Below the pieces are notes generated by a model. The model was not told the DNA's origin and did not search any database. It saw only the letters and a list, made by a program, of their open reading frames with translations. Position numbers and translations under genes: made by a program. This document shows positions 1-9,406 of a DNA stretch of 64,000 nucleotides, in pieces; within the stretch, counting starts at the first letter, position 1, and each line of letters opens with the position of its first letter. The DNA comes from an uncultured Roseburia sp. (GTDB lineage Bacteria > Bacillota > Clostridia > Lachnospirales > Lachnospiraceae), in the NCBI GenBank assembly GCA_946002055.1, contig CAMFYL010000009.1:1-64000 (forward strand). The letters run 5' to 3'.

Positions 1-169
1 TTGAACCTCTAAATCCAAGACCACCGGCACTTGCCCATGATAAAGCATTTCCCTGAGCATCTGTCAAAGTTACGATAGTGTTGTTGAAAGATGCCTGAAT
101 ATGTGCCTGTCCGTGTTCAACGTTTTTCTTTACACGCTTTTTTGTTACTTTCTTTGCAACTTTAGCCAT
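1..169 (-). CDS. rpsK: 30S ribosomal protein S11 (N-terminal part)
   Basis: Only the first 56 codons are inside the window; the gene runs off the left edge. The translation begins [16 protein letters not shown] and continues into the conserved S11 segment [20 protein letters not shown], which identifies it. S11 sits on the 30S platform beside the mRNA exit channel. It follows rpsM by 27 bases and is the last visible gene of the ribosomal operon; rpsD, rpoA and rplQ normally come next in this lineage but are not visible. Confidence 0.95.
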   Translation of the reverse strand, partial: MAKVAKKVTKKRVKKNVEHGQAHIQASFNNTIVTLTDAQGNALSWASAGGLGFRGS

Positions 170-196
170 ATCTAAACTAACCTACTTTCTCAAAAA

Positions 197-565
197 TTAT
201 TTCTTCTTATTTGCTACAGTCTTCTTTGGACCCTTTCTTGTTCTAGCGTTGGTCTTTGTCTTCTGACCACGAACAGGAAGTCCCTTTCTATGACGGATAC
301 CACGATAGCATCCAATCTCCTGCAATCTCTTGATGTTGAGAGCGATATCTCTTCTCAAATCACCTTCTACCATCATTGTCTCATCAATGACAGCACTGAT
401 CTTCTTGACTTCATCATCTGTCAAATCCTTAACACGAGTATTAGGATCAACACCTGCTGCTTCAAGAATCTTGTTGGAACTTACTCTACCGATTCCGTAA
501 ATGTAAGTTAAACCAATCTCTACACGTTTTTCTCTTGGTAAATCTACACCTGCGATACGAGCCAT
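197..565 (-). CDS. rpsM: 30S ribosomal protein S13
   Basis: 122 residues, the usual S13 length. The N-terminus [20 protein letters not shown] and the basic tail rich in Arg and Lys ([14 protein letters not shown]) are diagnostic. S13 sits in the head of the small subunit, contacts P-site tRNA and forms bridges to the 50S subunit. A GGAGG lies just upstream of the ATG. It is separated from rpmJ by an unusually long 281-base spacer that carries hairpins. Confidence 0.97.
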   Translation of the reverse strand: MARIAGVDLPREKRVEIGLTYIYGIGRVSSNKILEAAGVDPNTRVKDLTDDEVKKISAVIDETMMVEGDLRRDIALNIKRLQEIGCYRGIRHRKGLPVRGQKTKTNARTRKGPKKTVANKKK

Positions 566-846
566 GTGTGTTTACACCTCCATTAAATTACTTGTTAATA
601 ACCTACATCCTCAAAGTCATTCCATACAGCTCCGGAATACCGGCCTGAAATGTGTGTATTTCATGTCTTTGATTCTACCTTCCTAAATCTTTTGATAAGG
701 AAGCGTTTTGTAACTGTTTACAAAACTAACCATCCCCGGTATGTGGGACGATTTGCATATATTATGAAAATGTCACCTTATTTACGAATTCAATTCAAAT
801 AACGAAACATCAGCCGCACATAACATATACATTTTTTAAATTGCTT
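566..846 (-). other. Structured rpmJ-rpsM spacer, possible leader RNA
   Basis: No ORF of useful length is visible in this 281-base spacer. Read on the minus strand it holds a perfect 9-bp hairpin (arms 705-713 and 718-726, 4-base loop), then a 6-bp hairpin closed by CTTCCT/AGGAAG near 682-702, then a short ATTCC/GGAAT stem near 620-640. Neighbouring spacers in this operon are mostly 1-30 bases, so the length and the stems suggest a cis-acting RNA ahead of rpsM, perhaps for autoregulation. No known leader motif was recognised, and no convincing promoter was seen inside it. Confidence 0.4.
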
Positions 847-960
847 TTAGCCCTGTCTCTGCTTGTGTTTAGGATTTTCGCAAATGATACGAATGCTTCC
901 CTTTCTCTTAATCACTTTGCACTTTTCGCAAATAGGCTTAACTGATGATCTAACCTTCAC
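847..960 (-). CDS. rpmJ: 50S ribosomal protein L36
   Basis: 37 codons starting with GTG at 960, with AGGAGG seven bases upstream. The product begins [20 protein letters not shown] and carries the CxxC...C...H zinc ligand set of the zinc-binding form of L36. L36 is the smallest large-subunit protein and binds 23S rRNA near the L7/L12 stalk base. It has its own near-consensus promoter 80 bases upstream, so the distal genes may be transcribed partly apart from the long S10 operon. Confidence 0.95.
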   Translation of the reverse strand: MKVRSSVKPICEKCKVIKRKGSIRIICENPKHKQRQG

Positions 961-1040
961 GGGAAATCCTCCTTTCATCCTGCCTTTTTCTAGGGTTTCG
1001 ACGCTTTTGCAGCAATTTCATACAAAAACGTCCGTTTAAC

Positions 1041-1069
1041 ATTATATACACTCACCCTATAAAAGTCAA
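1041..1069 (-). promoter_or_regulatory. Sigma-A promoter before rpmJ
   Basis: TTGACT (1064-1069) and TATAAT (1041-1046) are separated by exactly 17 bases on the minus strand, almost a perfect vegetative promoter. It lies between infA and rpmJ and would start transcription about 75 bases before the rpmJ GTG. It is inferred to be an internal promoter for rpmJ-rpsM-rpsK. Confidence 0.75.
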
Positions 1070-1077
1070 CAACTATT

Positions 1078-1296
1078 TTACTTATCTCTCCAAATGATTC
1101 TTCCCTTTGACAAATCGTATGGTGACATTTCAATGGTTACTTTGTCACCCGGTAAAATACGAATATAATTCATACGAAGCTTTCCGCTAATTGTCGCCAA
1201 AATCTGATGACCGTTTTCAAGCTCAACCTTGAAAAACGCATTTGGTAACTTCTCTACTACAATTCCTTCAACTTCAATTACATCTGCCTTTGACAT
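1078..1296 (-). CDS. infA: Translation initiation factor IF-1
   Basis: 72 residues, the canonical IF-1 length, a single S1-like OB fold. The sequence [20 protein letters not shown] and the end [13 protein letters not shown] match the family. IF-1 occupies the 30S A site during initiation and supports IF-2 and IF-3. The ATG has a GGAGGGA ribosome binding site and lies 1-2 bases after the KOW gene stop, so translation is probably coupled. Confidence 0.97.
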   Translation of the reverse strand: MSKADVIEVEGIVVEKLPNAFFKVELENGHQILATISGKLRMNYIRILPGDKVTIEMSPYDLSKGRIIWRDK

Positions 1297-1297
1297 C

Positions 1298-1552
1298 TTA
1301 ATCCCTCCTGTTATACAGATTCAAAATTTCCGCAACCAAATCATCATCCAATTCCTTACCAGAAGCCAGCTCTGTGAGTTCTGATGCCAGATGTTTGATT
1401 GGCTGTACATGTATCTTTTTCTTTTTCTTTGGCGATTGACATTTCTTTGTGGTTCCATTTGCAAGGAAAAACACATCTTTCTCTTCGCCAACCACAACAT
1501 AGATATGGTTCTTGTCATGTCCTGCTTTTGACTTAGCCAATAACAATTCCAT
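1298..1552 (-). CDS. KOW domain RNA-binding protein
   Basis: 84 residues. An L14e-like KOW fold protein often found between map and infA in Clostridia. The first 35 residues include the conserved [14 protein letters not shown] segment, followed by a lysine run ([12 protein letters not shown]) expected to touch RNA. Start chosen at the ATG with GGGAGG five bases upstream. The context suggests a ribosome-associated role; its function is not established. An overlapping alternative-frame ORF over the same stretch is a shadow. Confidence 0.85.
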   Translation of the reverse strand: MELLLAKSKAGHDKNHIYVVVGEEKDVFFLANGTTKKCQSPKKKKKIHVQPIKHLASELTELASGKELDDDLVAEILNLYNRRD

Positions 1553-1588
1553 GGATTCCTCCCAATCACTTTCTTCTATATAAATAGC

Positions 1589-2368
1589 TTACTCAATCAT
1601 GTTCTTTTTCTCTGATGGAGTAAGGGTAAGAATCTCCGGTCTGCCATTTGTAATTACGATGGTGTTTTCATAATGAGCGGATAAACTGTGGTCTGCTGTT
1701 ACAACGGTCCACTCATCATCCATCCATACTACACTGGCTCCACCGGCATTGATCATAGGTTCCACTGCCAGAGTCATTCCCGCTTGAAGCTTAATGCCTC
1801 GGCGGAACTTTCTAAAGTTTGGAATTTCAGGCTCCTCATGAAGATGAGATCCAATTCCATGACCAACCAGATCCCTGACTACACCACAGCCTTGAGAGGT
1901 GGCATAATCCCCGATGGCGCCTGAGATATCATTTAAATGACGCCCTGCTGTGGCATACTCCATTCCCTGGAAGAAGCTTTCTCTTGTCACCTCGATCAAT
2001 CTCTTAGCTTCCTGAGAAATCTCTCCAATGCCATGAGTTCTGGCAGCATCCGAATGATATCCTTTATATATAACACCAATGTCTAAACTAACAATGTCAC
2101 CACCACGAACAATCTTATCTGCTCTCGGTATTCCGTGTACCACTTCATCATTTACGGATACACAAACCGATGCCGGATATCCCATATAATTTAAAAAAGA
2201 TGGTTCACAACCATAGCTGCGAATAATTTCTTCTCCCAAGCGGTCAATTTCCAAGGTGGACATTCCTTCTGTAAGGGAGTCACCAAGTGTCTGGTGAACC
2301 TCAGCAAGAATACGTCCCGCCTCCCTCATATACTCTAGTTCTTGGGCAGATTTTATGGTAACTGACAT
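1589..2368 (-). CDS. map: Type I methionine aminopeptidase
   Basis: 259 residues. Removes the initiator Met from nascent proteins as they leave the ribosome. The pita-bread fold metal ligands are visible in VSLDIGVIYKGYHSDAARTH (two Asp), GHGIGSHLHEEP (His) and AVEPMI (Glu); the last ligand is in the DEWTVVTADHSLSAHYENT region. Type Ia, with no N-terminal zinc extension. The start codon is one base from the adk stop, typical of the adk-map pair. Confidence 0.97.
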   Translation of the reverse strand: MSVTIKSAQELEYMREAGRILAEVHQTLGDSLTEGMSTLEIDRLGEEIIRSYGCEPSFLNYMGYPASVCVSVNDEVVHGIPRADKIVRGGDIVSLDIGVIYKGYHSDAARTHGIGEISQEAKRLIEVTRESFFQGMEYATAGRHLNDISGAIGDYATSQGCGVVRDLVGHGIGSHLHEEPEIPNFRKFRRGIKLQAGMTLAVEPMINAGGASVVWMDDEWTVVTADHSLSAHYENTIVITNGRPEILTLTPSEKKNMIE

Positions 2369-2369
2369 T

Positions 2370-3014
2370 TTATGCTCCTAAAATCTCTACAATACCGGAA
2401 AATACATCTTCCATTGGCATTGTTCCATCTACTGACTTTAATATTCCCTGCTTCTGATAGTAATCAATCAATGGCTGTGTCTGGTCATGATATACGTCAA
2501 GTCTCTTCTGAACAGTCTCCGGCTTGTCATCATCTCTAAGAACCAGCTCCTTGCCACAAGTATCACAGATACCCTCCACCTTTGGTGGAATTGCTGTAAT
2601 GTGGTATGTAGCGCCACAGTTCAAGCAAGCACGACGACCTGACATTCTATTTACAATATGTGAGTCCGGAACATCTACATCGATGGCGAAATCCATCTTT
2701 GCATCAATCTTTGCAAGTGCTGCGTCCAAGGCCTCTGCCTGTGGAATTGTTCTTGGGAAACCATCCAAAACAAATCCATTTACACAGTCATCCTGACTGA
2801 TGCGATCCATTACAAGGTCGCATGTTAACTCATCAGGTACTAATAACCCCTGATCCATATATTCCTTTGCTTTCTTTCCAAGTTCTGTTCCGTTCTTAAT
2901 ATTGGCACGGAAGATGTCTCCTGTAGAGATGTGTGGAATCTGATACTTAGCTGCAATTTGCTTTGCCTGTGTACCTTTCCCTGCACCAGGAGCACCTAAC
3001 ATAATAATCTTCAT
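2370..3014 (-). CDS. adk: Adenylate kinase
   Basis: 214 residues. Interconverts ATP + AMP and 2 ADP. The P-loop GAPGAGKGT is at residues 7-15, and the AMP site includes [10 protein letters not shown] and GFPRTIPQA. The LID is the long, zinc-binding Gram-positive form: CLNCGATYH and CDTCGKEL supply four Cys. Lies between secY and map with a good ribosome binding site. Confidence 0.97.
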   Translation of the reverse strand: MKIIMLGAPGAGKGTQAKQIAAKYQIPHISTGDIFRANIKNGTELGKKAKEYMDQGLLVPDELTCDLVMDRISQDDCVNGFVLDGFPRTIPQAEALDAALAKIDAKMDFAIDVDVPDSHIVNRMSGRRACLNCGATYHITAIPPKVEGICDTCGKELVLRDDDKPETVQKRLDVYHDQTQPLIDYYQKQGILKSVDGTMPMEDVFSGIVEILGA

Positions 3015-3084
3015 TGCAAAAACCTCCTATATAACACCTTAGGAGATACGGCAAAGCCAGTATCTCCATAGAAGTGTTTATTGA

Positions 3085-4398
3085 TTAATCATTTAAGAAT
3101 CCCTTGTAATTGCGCACAAGCATCTGGGATTCAATTTGTTTTAATGTCTCAATGATTACACCCACGATAATGATGATGGATGTTCCACCGAAGGAAACGC
3201 TTGCCTTAAATAATCCATTAAATACAAGTGGAATAATAGCAACAATTGCAAGGCCGATAGCACCAATAAAGATGATGTGATCCAGTACTGACTGCAAATA
3301 ATCGCTGGTAGGCTTTCCGGAACGAATTCCCGGAATGGTTCCTCCCTGTCTCTTGAGATTGTCAGCAACTTCCAAAGGATTAAAGGTAATGGATGTATAG
3401 AAATACGCAAAACCAATAATCAACAAAAGATATACAACAGCACCAATGGTGAATACAAAGTTGCTTGGATCAAACCAATTAGACTGTGATAATCCACGAA
3501 GTACTTTGCCCCAGAATCCTGTGCCACCTGTCTTACCAAGCAATGTGCAAATAATAACAGGTGTCTGCATCAAAGACTGTGCAAAAATAACCGGAATAAC
3601 ACCAGCTGTATTTACCTTCATTGGAATCACGGTGTTAGTTCCACCAACCATCTTTCTTCCCTGCATTTTCTTTGAATACTGAACAGGAATCTTGCGTTCT
3701 GCACCCTGCAAGAAAACAACAAGAACAACAACTGCGATAATAACAGCTGCAATAATAACTGCTGCCAAAGTACCCTTTGCCGGGGTCTTTCCTTTGATAA
3801 ACTGCTCGAAAAGTGATGTTAAATCACTAGGAATTCGCGAAATAATGTTGATGACAAGAACAATAGAAATACCATTTCCAACGCCCTTTTCTGTAATTCT
3901 TTCACCAATCCACATAAGTACAGAAGATCCTGCTGTCAAAGCTGCCACCACCATAAGTACATTCAGTGCGTCAAACTTCTCCAACTGGCCGCTTCGACCA
4001 AATCCGATTGCCATTGCAATAGACTCTGTCAAAGCCAATCCAACTGTCACATAACGAGTAATCTTGGTCATGAGCTTTCTTCCCTGCTCACCATCTCGCT
4101 GAATTTCTTCCAGCTTAGGGAATGCAATGGTAAGAAGCTGCATGATAATGGATGCTGTAATGTATGGAGTGATATTCAAAGCGAACACTGACATCTTTTC
4201 AAAAGAACCACCGGTGATAGCATCAAAAAAGTTCATTGCATCACCGCTGGACTTAAATAAATTTGCAAATACATCAGGATTCACTCCGGGAATTGGAAGC
4301 TGACTTCCAATTCGCACAACAATCAGCATCAAAAATGTAAAACCAATTCTTTTTCTTAAATCTTTTATTTTGAATGCGTTGCGGAGTGTTTCTAGCAT
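3085..4398 (-). CDS. secY: Protein translocase subunit SecY
   Basis: 437 residues, ten predicted membrane helices. Forms the SecYEG channel in the cytoplasmic membrane. Conserved stretches visible include GSQLPIPGVN near residue 33 (plug region), the early-helix motif NITPYITASIIMQLL and the cytosolic-loop segment ADNLKRQGGTIPGIR. Its ATG overlaps the rplO stop codon by one base (TAATG), so the two are translationally coupled. Confidence 0.97.
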   Translation of the reverse strand: MLETLRNAFKIKDLRKRIGFTFLMLIVVRIGSQLPIPGVNPDVFANLFKSSGDAMNFFDAITGGSFEKMSVFALNITPYITASIIMQLLTIAFPKLEEIQRDGEQGRKLMTKITRYVTVGLALTESIAMAIGFGRSGQLEKFDALNVLMVVAALTAGSSVLMWIGERITEKGVGNGISIVLVINIISRIPSDLTSLFEQFIKGKTPAKGTLAAVIIAAVIIAVVVLVVFLQGAERKIPVQYSKKMQGRKMVGGTNTVIPMKVNTAGVIPVIFAQSLMQTPVIICTLLGKTGGTGFWGKVLRGLSQSNWFDPSNFVFTIGAVVYLLLIIGFAYFYTSITFNPLEVADNLKRQGGTIPGIRSGKPTSDYLQSVLDHIIFIGAIGLAIVAIIPLVFNGLFKASVSFGGTSIIIIVGVIIETLKQIESQMLVRNYKGFLND

Positions 4399-4838
4399 TA
4401 GATCACCTCTGCTTTACCACCAAGGGCTTCAATCTTCTCCTTAGCGCTCTCGCTGAAAGCGTTAACCTGAACAGTTAACTTCTTAGTAAGCTCACCGCCA
4501 CCAAGAATCTTAACGCCATCTCTAGGATTCTTAACGATTCCGCTCTCGATCAATGACTCAACAGTAACTGTTGCGCCATCCTCGAATCTCTCGAGGTAAG
4601 ATAAGTTGATACCTACGATATTCTTAGAGTTTCTGCAAGTGAAACCTCTCTTAGGAATACGTCTGTATAATGGCATCTGACCACCTTCGAAACCTGGTCT
4701 AGGAGCTCCGGAACGAGCCTTCTGTCCCTTGTGACCTTTACCAGCAGTCTTACCATTTCCTGAACCGTGTCCACGACCTCTTCTGAAATTATCACTGTGC
4801 TTTGAACCTTCAGCAGGCTGTAAGTTTGATAAATCCAT
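4398..4838 (-). CDS. rplO: 50S ribosomal protein L15
   Basis: 146 residues. The Gly/Arg-rich N-terminal tail ([20 protein letters not shown]) and the block [19 protein letters not shown] are diagnostic of L15, a late-assembling 23S rRNA binder. Start at 4838, with AGGAGG a few bases upstream; a longer alternative frame over the same bases is not coding. Confidence 0.97.
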   Translation of the reverse strand: MDLSNLQPAEGSKHSDNFRRGRGHGSGNGKTAGKGHKGQKARSGAPRPGFEGGQMPLYRRIPKRGFTCRNSKNIVGINLSYLERFEDGATVTVESLIESGIVKNPRDGVKILGGGELTKKLTVQVNAFSESAKEKIEALGGKAEVI

Positions 4839-4862
4839 TGTGACACCTCCTTAAATTTGTAA

Positions 4863-5048
4863 TTAAATCTCTTCTACTTTTACTAAGTGTGCTACCTGTC
4901 TAATCATACCTCTGACAGCTTCGTTATCTGGCATCTCAACAGTCTTGTTGAGCTTGCGAAGTCCCAAAGCTTCAACGGTCTTTTTGTTCTTAGGAACAGC
5001 ACCGATAGGTGATTTTACAAGTGTAATTCTTAATTTCTTTTCTGCCAT
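4863..5048 (-). CDS. rpmD: 50S ribosomal protein L30
   Basis: 61 residues, single-domain L30. The pattern [12 protein letters not shown]...[15 protein letters not shown] is typical, as is the position between rpsE and rplO. L30 binds 23S rRNA near helix 38. A GGAGG precedes the start codon. Confidence 0.96.
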   Translation of the reverse strand: MAEKKLRITLVKSPIGAVPKNKKTVEALGLRKLNKTVEMPDNEAVRGMIRQVAHLVKVEEI

Positions 5049-5062
5049 TTTCCATTTCCTCC

Positions 5063-5572
5063 TTAACCGAGAATCTCTTCTACAGTCTTGCCACGAAGTC
5101 TAGCTACTTCTTCCGGAGATTTCAACTGGCGAAGTCCATCGATTGTAGCAAGTACTACGTTCTGCTTATTAGAAGAACCTAATGACTTTGTACGAATGTT
5201 CTGGATACCTGCTAACTCACAAACGGCACGTGCTGGACCACCAGCGATGATACCTGTACCTTCTGGAGCCTTCTTTAATAATACAGATGCACCAGTGTGC
5301 TTACCGGAGATATCATGTGTAATACTGTTGTTCTCATCAAGCTTTACAGTGATTAACTTCTTCATTGCATCTTCTTTTCCCTTGCGGATTGCTTCAGGGA
5401 TTTCAGCTGCCTTACCAAGTCCTGCACCAACATGACCATTGCCATCACCGACAACAACTAAGGCTGTAAAACGCATGTTACGTCCACCTTTAACAACCTT
5501 GGTTACACGTTTAATTGATACCACTGTTTCATTTAACTCTAATTGACTAGCATCAATAATTTCATGTCTCAT
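5063..5572 (-). CDS. rpsE: 30S ribosomal protein S5
   Basis: 169 residues. An N-terminal double-stranded-RNA-like domain ([20 protein letters not shown]) is followed by the C-terminal S5 domain with [21 protein letters not shown]5 contributes to translational accuracy and mRNA helicase activity at the entry site, and spectinomycin resistance changes map to the loop near VVKGGR. AGGAGG lies just upstream. Confidence 0.97.
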   Translation of the reverse strand: MRHEIIDASQLELNETVVSIKRVTKVVKGGRNMRFTALVVVGDGNGHVGAGLGKAAEIPEAIRKGKEDAMKKLITVKLDENNSITHDISGKHTGASVLLKKAPEGTGIIAGGPARAVCELAGIQNIRTKSLGSSNKQNVVLATIDGLRQLKSPEEVARLRGKTVEEILG

Positions 5573-5585
5573 GTGTTATTTCCTC

Positions 5586-5954
5586 CTAAAATTCTAATCC
5601 TGCTTCTCTAGCTGCGTCAGCTAAAGCTGCAATCTTACCCTGATAAATGAATCCACCTCTGTCAAATACAACAGTAGAAATACCTTTATCCAATGCTTTT
5701 TTAGCAATAACAGTGCCTAACTTAGCTGCTGCTTCAACATTATTTGTCTTCTCTAAATCAGCCTTTACATCTTTATCAAGCGTAGAAGCGGAAACGAGTG
5801 TATTCCCAACTGTATCATCAATAATCTGAGCATACATATGATTGTTACTTCTGAATACAGCAAGACGTGGTCTTTCTGCAGTTCCAGAAAGTGTATTACG
5901 AAGTCTTCTATGCTTTGTCTGGCGAACTACTTCTCTTGATTTCTTACTAACCAT
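5586..5954 (-). CDS. rplR: 50S ribosomal protein L18
   Basis: 122 residues. Binds 5S rRNA together with L5 in the central protuberance. The conserved segments [20 protein letters not shown] and [20 protein letters not shown] are visible. The basic N-terminal tail is the RNA-contacting part. Start at 5954 after a GGAGTGACGAG ribosome binding site. Confidence 0.97.
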   Translation of the reverse strand: MVSKKSREVVRQTKHRRLRNTLSGTAERPRLAVFRSNNHMYAQIIDDTVGNTLVSASTLDKDVKADLEKTNNVEAAAKLGTVIAKKALDKGISTVVFDRGGFIYQGKIAALADAAREAGLEF

Positions 5955-5972
5955 CTCTCGTCACTCCTTTAA

Positions 5973-6512
5973 TTATTTCTTACCAGTCTTACCAACTTTA
6001 CGTCTGATAACTTCATCAGCATACTTGATACCCTTGCCCTTGTATGGTTCAGGTCTTCTCTTATCTCTGATTTCAGCTGCGTATTGGCCAACTTTTTCTT
6101 TATCGATACCCTTGATAGTAATCTTGTTACCATCTACTACAGATTCAACGCCTTCCGGATCAACCATCTCTACCGGATGAGAATAACCCAAGAACAATGT
6201 TAAGTTCTTTCCGGCCTTCTGAACTCTGTAACCAACACCGTTTACTTCCAAAACTTTCTCATAACCGTCAGTTACACCAACAACCATGTTGCTAATCAAT
6301 GTTCTTGTCAAACCGTGTAATGACTTCATCTTCTTCAAATCATTTGGTCTAGTTACGATAACTTCTGAACCCTCTAACTTGATTTCCATCTCTGATGGAA
6401 GTGTTCTCTCAAGAGTTCCCTTTGGACCTTTTACAGTCACATGATTATTTTCTGCAATCTCTACAGTAACACCTGCAGGAACTGCGATTGGCATTCTTCC
6501 TATACGTGACAT
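5973..6512 (-). CDS. rplF: 50S ribosomal protein L6
   Basis: 179 residues, with the two repeated L6 alpha/beta domains (about 1-80 and 81-179). [15 protein letters not shown] and the C-terminal [16 protein letters not shown] are hallmark sequences. L6 lies near the sarcin-ricin loop and the factor-binding site. AGGAGGTAC precedes the ATG. Confidence 0.97.
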   Translation of the reverse strand: MSRIGRMPIAVPAGVTVEIAENNHVTVKGPKGTLERTLPSEMEIKLEGSEVIVTRPNDLKKMKSLHGLTRTLISNMVVGVTDGYEKVLEVNGVGYRVQKAGKNLTLFLGYSHPVEMVDPEGVESVVDGNKITIKGIDKEKVGQYAAEIRDKRRPEPYKGKGIKYADEVIRRKVGKTGKK

Positions 6513-6568
6513 GCCCGTACCTCCTTAATTCATTTCGGATTAATAGTTTCTTGATGTGGTTGGTGGGC

Positions 6569-6970
6569 TTACCAAACGAAAGCCAACACCTCACCACCAA
6601 CCTGAAGCTTTCTAGCCTCTTTGTCTGTTACAATACCCTTGTTTGTAGAAAGGATAGCGATACCCAATCCACCAAGAACGGTAGGAATTTCGTCCTTGCC
6701 AGCGTAAACACGAAGACCTGGCTTAGAGATTCTCTTGATGCCTGTGATGATCTTCTCGTTCTTGTCTGCGCCATACTTCAAAGTAACACGAATGCTCTTG
6801 AAGTTTCCATCCTCAACGATGTCATATTTTGAAATGTATCCCTCGTCCACAAGGATGTCGGCAATAGCAACCTTCATCTTAGACGCTGGAATATCAACTG
6901 TATCATGTTTTGCAGTGTTTGCATTACGGATTCTTGTAAGCATATCTGCGATTGGATCACTCATTGTCAT
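6569..6970 (-). CDS. rpsH: 30S ribosomal protein S8
   Basis: 133 residues from the ATG at 6970, chosen because the product then begins [17 protein letters not shown] as in other S8 proteins and AGGAGG lies nine bases upstream; an in-frame ATG 13 codons earlier would add a non-conserved extension. S8 is a primary 16S rRNA binder that organises the central domain, and in E. coli it represses the spc operon. The C-terminus GGEVLAFVW is conserved. Confidence 0.96.
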   Translation of the reverse strand: MTMSDPIADMLTRIRNANTAKHDTVDIPASKMKVAIADILVDEGYISKYDIVEDGNFKSIRVTLKYGADKNEKIITGIKRISKPGLRVYAGKDEIPTVLGGLGIAILSTNKGIVTDKEARKLQVGGEVLAFVW

Positions 6971-7002
6971 GATTGTTTTTCCTCCTAATTTGATTATCTT
7001 GG

Positions 7003-7188
7003 TTACCAAGATGCCTTCTTCACACCTGGAATCTGTCCCTTGTATGCCAACTCACGGAAACATACTCTACAGATACCATACTTTCTCAAATATGCATGTG
7101 GACGACCACAAATTTTGCAACGGCTATATTCTCTAGTAGAGAATTTCTGTTTACGAGCCTGCTTAACTTTCATTGCTTTTCTTGCCAT
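7003..7188 (-). CDS. rpsZ: 30S ribosomal protein S14, zinc-binding type
   Basis: 61 residues, the short zinc form. Two CxxC pairs (CKIC and CRVC) in [18 protein letters not shown] and the following CRVCFRELA hold the metal. S14 sits in the head of the 30S subunit. The zinc-free long paralogue that some Firmicutes carry for zinc starvation is not in this window. Confidence 0.96.
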   Translation of the reverse strand: MARKAMKVKQARKQKFSTREYSRCKICGRPHAYLRKYGICRVCFRELAYKGQIPGVKKASW

Positions 7189-7207
7189 TTTAAAATTCCC
7201 TCCTAAA

Positions 7208-7747
7208 TTACTTTACGAAAGGCATACCGAATAATCTCAACAACTCGCGAGCTTCTTCGTCTGTCTTAGCAGTAGTAACGAAAATGATATCCATTCCTCT
7301 TACTTTGTCAACCTTATCATACTCAATCTCAGGGAAGATAATCTGCTCTTTGATACCAAGAGCATAGTTACCTCTACCATCGAATGAATCAGCGCTAACA
7401 CCTCTAAAGTCACGTACACGTGGAAGTGCTAAGTTGATAAGACGATCAGCAAAATCATACATCTTCTCGCCTCTCAATGTTGTCTTACATCCAATTGCCT
7501 GACCTTCTCTTAATCTGAAGTTAGCGATTGAGTTCTTTGCTCTTGTAGGAACAGCCTTCTGACCAGTGATAGTTTCCATATCCTTGATAGCTGCTTCCAA
7601 AACCTTTGCATTTTCCTTAGCTTCGCCAACACCCATGTTAACCACGATCTTGTCAAGCTTTGGAACTTCCATAATATTCTTATAACCAAACTTCTCGATC
7701 ATTGCTTTTGTGATCTCGTTTTGGTACTGTTCTTTAAGTCTACTCAA
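7208..7747 (-). CDS. rplE: 50S ribosomal protein L5
   Basis: 179 residues, the usual length. Contains [26 protein letters not shown] and the 5S rRNA-binding region [20 protein letters not shown]5 joins L18 on 5S rRNA and contacts P-site tRNA. It lies between rplX and rpsZ, as in all Firmicutes. Confidence 0.97.
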   Translation of the reverse strand: MSRLKEQYQNEITKAMIEKFGYKNIMEVPKLDKIVVNMGVGEAKENAKVLEAAIKDMETITGQKAVPTRAKNSIANFRLREGQAIGCKTTLRGEKMYDFADRLINLALPRVRDFRGVSADSFDGRGNYALGIKEQIIFPEIEYDKVDKVRGMDIIFVTTAKTDEEARELLRLFGMPFVK

Positions 7748-7770
7748 CTGATTTGCCTCCTCTCGTTATA

Positions 7771-8082
7771 TTAATCGATTACATCACCAGTTGCTTTTGC
7801 AAAACGAACCTTCTTATCTCCATCCATTTTGAAACCAACACGTGTTGCTTTTCCGTTGTGAAGGAGCATAACATTTGAAATATCAATTGGTCCTTCCTGC
7901 TCGATGATTCCACCATTCTGGTTAGCCATGCTTGGCTTTGTGTGCTTCTTAACCATGTTAACACCCTCAACCAAAACAGTGTTGTTCTTCTTATTTACAG
8001 CAATAACTTTGCCTTCATTATTCTTGTCAGCGCCAGCAATAACTCTTACTGTATCGCCTTTTTTGATCTTCATTGTTGCCAT
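7771..8082 (-). CDS. rplX: 50S ribosomal protein L24
   Basis: 103 residues with an N-terminal KOW motif (IKKGDTVRVIAGADKNNEGK, residues about 6-25). L24 is an assembly initiator that binds the 5' end of 23S rRNA near the exit tunnel. AGGAGGTAG lies just upstream of the ATG, 11 bases after rplN. Confidence 0.97.
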   Translation of the reverse strand: MATMKIKKGDTVRVIAGADKNNEGKVIAVNKKNNTVLVEGVNMVKKHTKPSMANQNGGIIEQEGPIDISNVMLLHNGKATRVGFKMDGDKKVRFAKATGDVID

Positions 8083-8093
8083 CGTACTACCTC

Positions 8094-8462
8094 CTATAAT
8101 ACTTCCGGAGCAAGGGAAACAATCTTCATAAACTGTTTCTCACGAAGCTCTCTAGCTACAGGTCCAAAAATACGAGTTCCTCTTGGAGTCTTGTCATCTT
8201 TGATGATAACTGCAGCGTTCTCGTCAAACTTGATATAAGAACCATCCTTACGACGGGCACCCTTCTTAGAACGAACAACTACGGCCTTAACGACGTCGCC
8301 CTTTTTAACAACACCACCTGGTGTTGCATCTTTAACAGTAGCAGTGATGATATCTCCGATATTAGCGTATCTTCTTGTAGAACCACCCATAACACGGATG
8401 CAAAGAATCTCCTTAGCACCGGTATTGTCAGCTACTTTTAATCTACTTTCCTGCTGTACCAT
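8094..8462 (-). CDS. rplN: 50S ribosomal protein L14
   Basis: 122 residues. The core [20 protein letters not shown] and [20 protein letters not shown] is almost invariant across bacteria. L14 forms intersubunit bridges and docks the silencing factor RsfS. A good GGAGG ribosome binding site is present. Confidence 0.97.
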   Translation of the reverse strand: MVQQESRLKVADNTGAKEILCIRVMGGSTRRYANIGDIITATVKDATPGGVVKKGDVVKAVVVRSKKGARRKDGSYIKFDENAAVIIKDDKTPRGTRIFGPVARELREKQFMKIVSLAPEVL

Positions 8463-8481
8463 GTTTGTAGCCTCCTTCTAA

Positions 8482-8736
8482 TTACTTTGCTCTTTCCATG
8501 ATTTCAACAAGTCTCCATCTCTTATCCTTAGATAATGGTCTTGTTTCCATAACTCTGACAGTATCACCGATATGTGCATCGTTGTTCTCGTCATGAGCCT
8601 TCAATTTATAAGTTCTCTTAACGATCTTGTTGTAAAGAGGATGCTTAACGTTGTCCTTTACAGCAACAACGATTGTCTTATCCATCTTATCACTTACAAC
8701 AATACCTACACGTGTTTTTCTAAGATTTCTTTCCAC
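8482..8736 (-). CDS. rpsQ: 30S ribosomal protein S17
   Basis: 84 residues with an OB fold. [20 protein letters not shown] and the C-terminal [16 protein letters not shown] identify S17, a primary binder of the 16S 5' domain. Located between rpmC and rplN. Confidence 0.97.
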   Translation of the reverse strand: MERNLRKTRVGIVVSDKMDKTIVVAVKDNVKHPLYNKIVKRTYKLKAHDENNDAHIGDTVRVMETRPLSKDKRWRLVEIMERAK

Positions 8737-8772
8737 GATATTGTCTCCTTTCTTTCTTTAAAATTCCAACGC

Positions 8773-8976
8773 TTATTTCTCTTCAGCTGCTGTAATAAAA
8801 GTCTGAATACGAGCGATGTTTCTTCTAACTTCCTTGATTCTTGCTGTATTCTCCAACTGATTTGTAGCATTCTGGAATCTTAAATTGAAAAGTTCCTTCT
8901 TTGCTTCCACCAACTGTGCATTCAATTCTGCAACAGATGCGTTCTTTAAATCTTCAACATATTTATTAGTTTTCAT
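8773..8976 (-). CDS. rpmC: 50S ribosomal protein L29
   Basis: 67 residues from the ATG at 8976, selected because AGAGG lies nine bases upstream; the longer reading would need a TTG at 8985. Two-helix protein with [20 protein letters not shown] and the conserved [20 protein letters not shown] block. L29 lies at the tunnel exit near the trigger factor and SRP docking site. It overlaps the end of rplP by 11 bases, so it is translationally coupled. Confidence 0.95.
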   Translation of the reverse strand: MKTNKYVEDLKNASVAELNAQLVEAKKELFNLRFQNATNQLENTARIKEVRRNIARIQTFITAAEEK

Positions 8977-9406
8977 TTGCTGCAACCTCTCTTTCTAAAT
9001 CTTCGCGAGAGACAATCTTGCACTTACATGGCAATTTGTGTGTAGCAAGACGAAGAGCTTCTCTAGCAACGTCTTCCTGTACTCCTGAGATTTCAAATAA
9101 TACACGACCAGGCTTAACAACTGCTACCCAGTACTCCAATGTACCCTTACCAGAACCCATTCGAGTTTCAGCTGGCTTAGCTGTAACTGGCTTATCAGGG
9201 AAAATCTTAATCCAAACTTTACCACCACGCTTGATATGACGAGTCATAGCAACACGGGCTGCTTCGATCTGATTAGAACGAATCCAACATGGCTCCATAG
9301 CAACAATACCAAACTCACCGTTGATGATTCTGTTGCCTCGTAATGCCTTTCCTGTCATAGAACCACGGAACTGCTTACGATGTTTTACTCTTTTAGGCAT
9401 TAACAT
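8966..9406 (-). CDS. rplP: 50S ribosomal protein L16
   Basis: 146 residues. [20 protein letters not shown] and [20 protein letters not shown] are characteristic. L16 helps position A-site tRNA. Its ATG overlaps the rpsC stop by one base (TAATG), so the pair is coupled. An Arg-rich sequence late in the protein contacts 23S rRNA. Confidence 0.97.
   Translation of the reverse strand: MLMPKRVKHRKQFRGSMTGKALRGNRIINGEFGIVAMEPCWIRSNQIEAARVAMTRHIKRGGKVWIKIFPDKPVTAKPAETRMGSGKGTLEYWVAVVKPGRVLFEISGVQEDVAREALRLATHKLPCKCKIVSREDLEREVAANEN

Noticed and set aside
1321-1569. Alternative-frame ORF over the KOW protein gene
   Set aside because: Composition is unlike a real protein and it lies entirely over a conserved gene with a good ribosome binding site.
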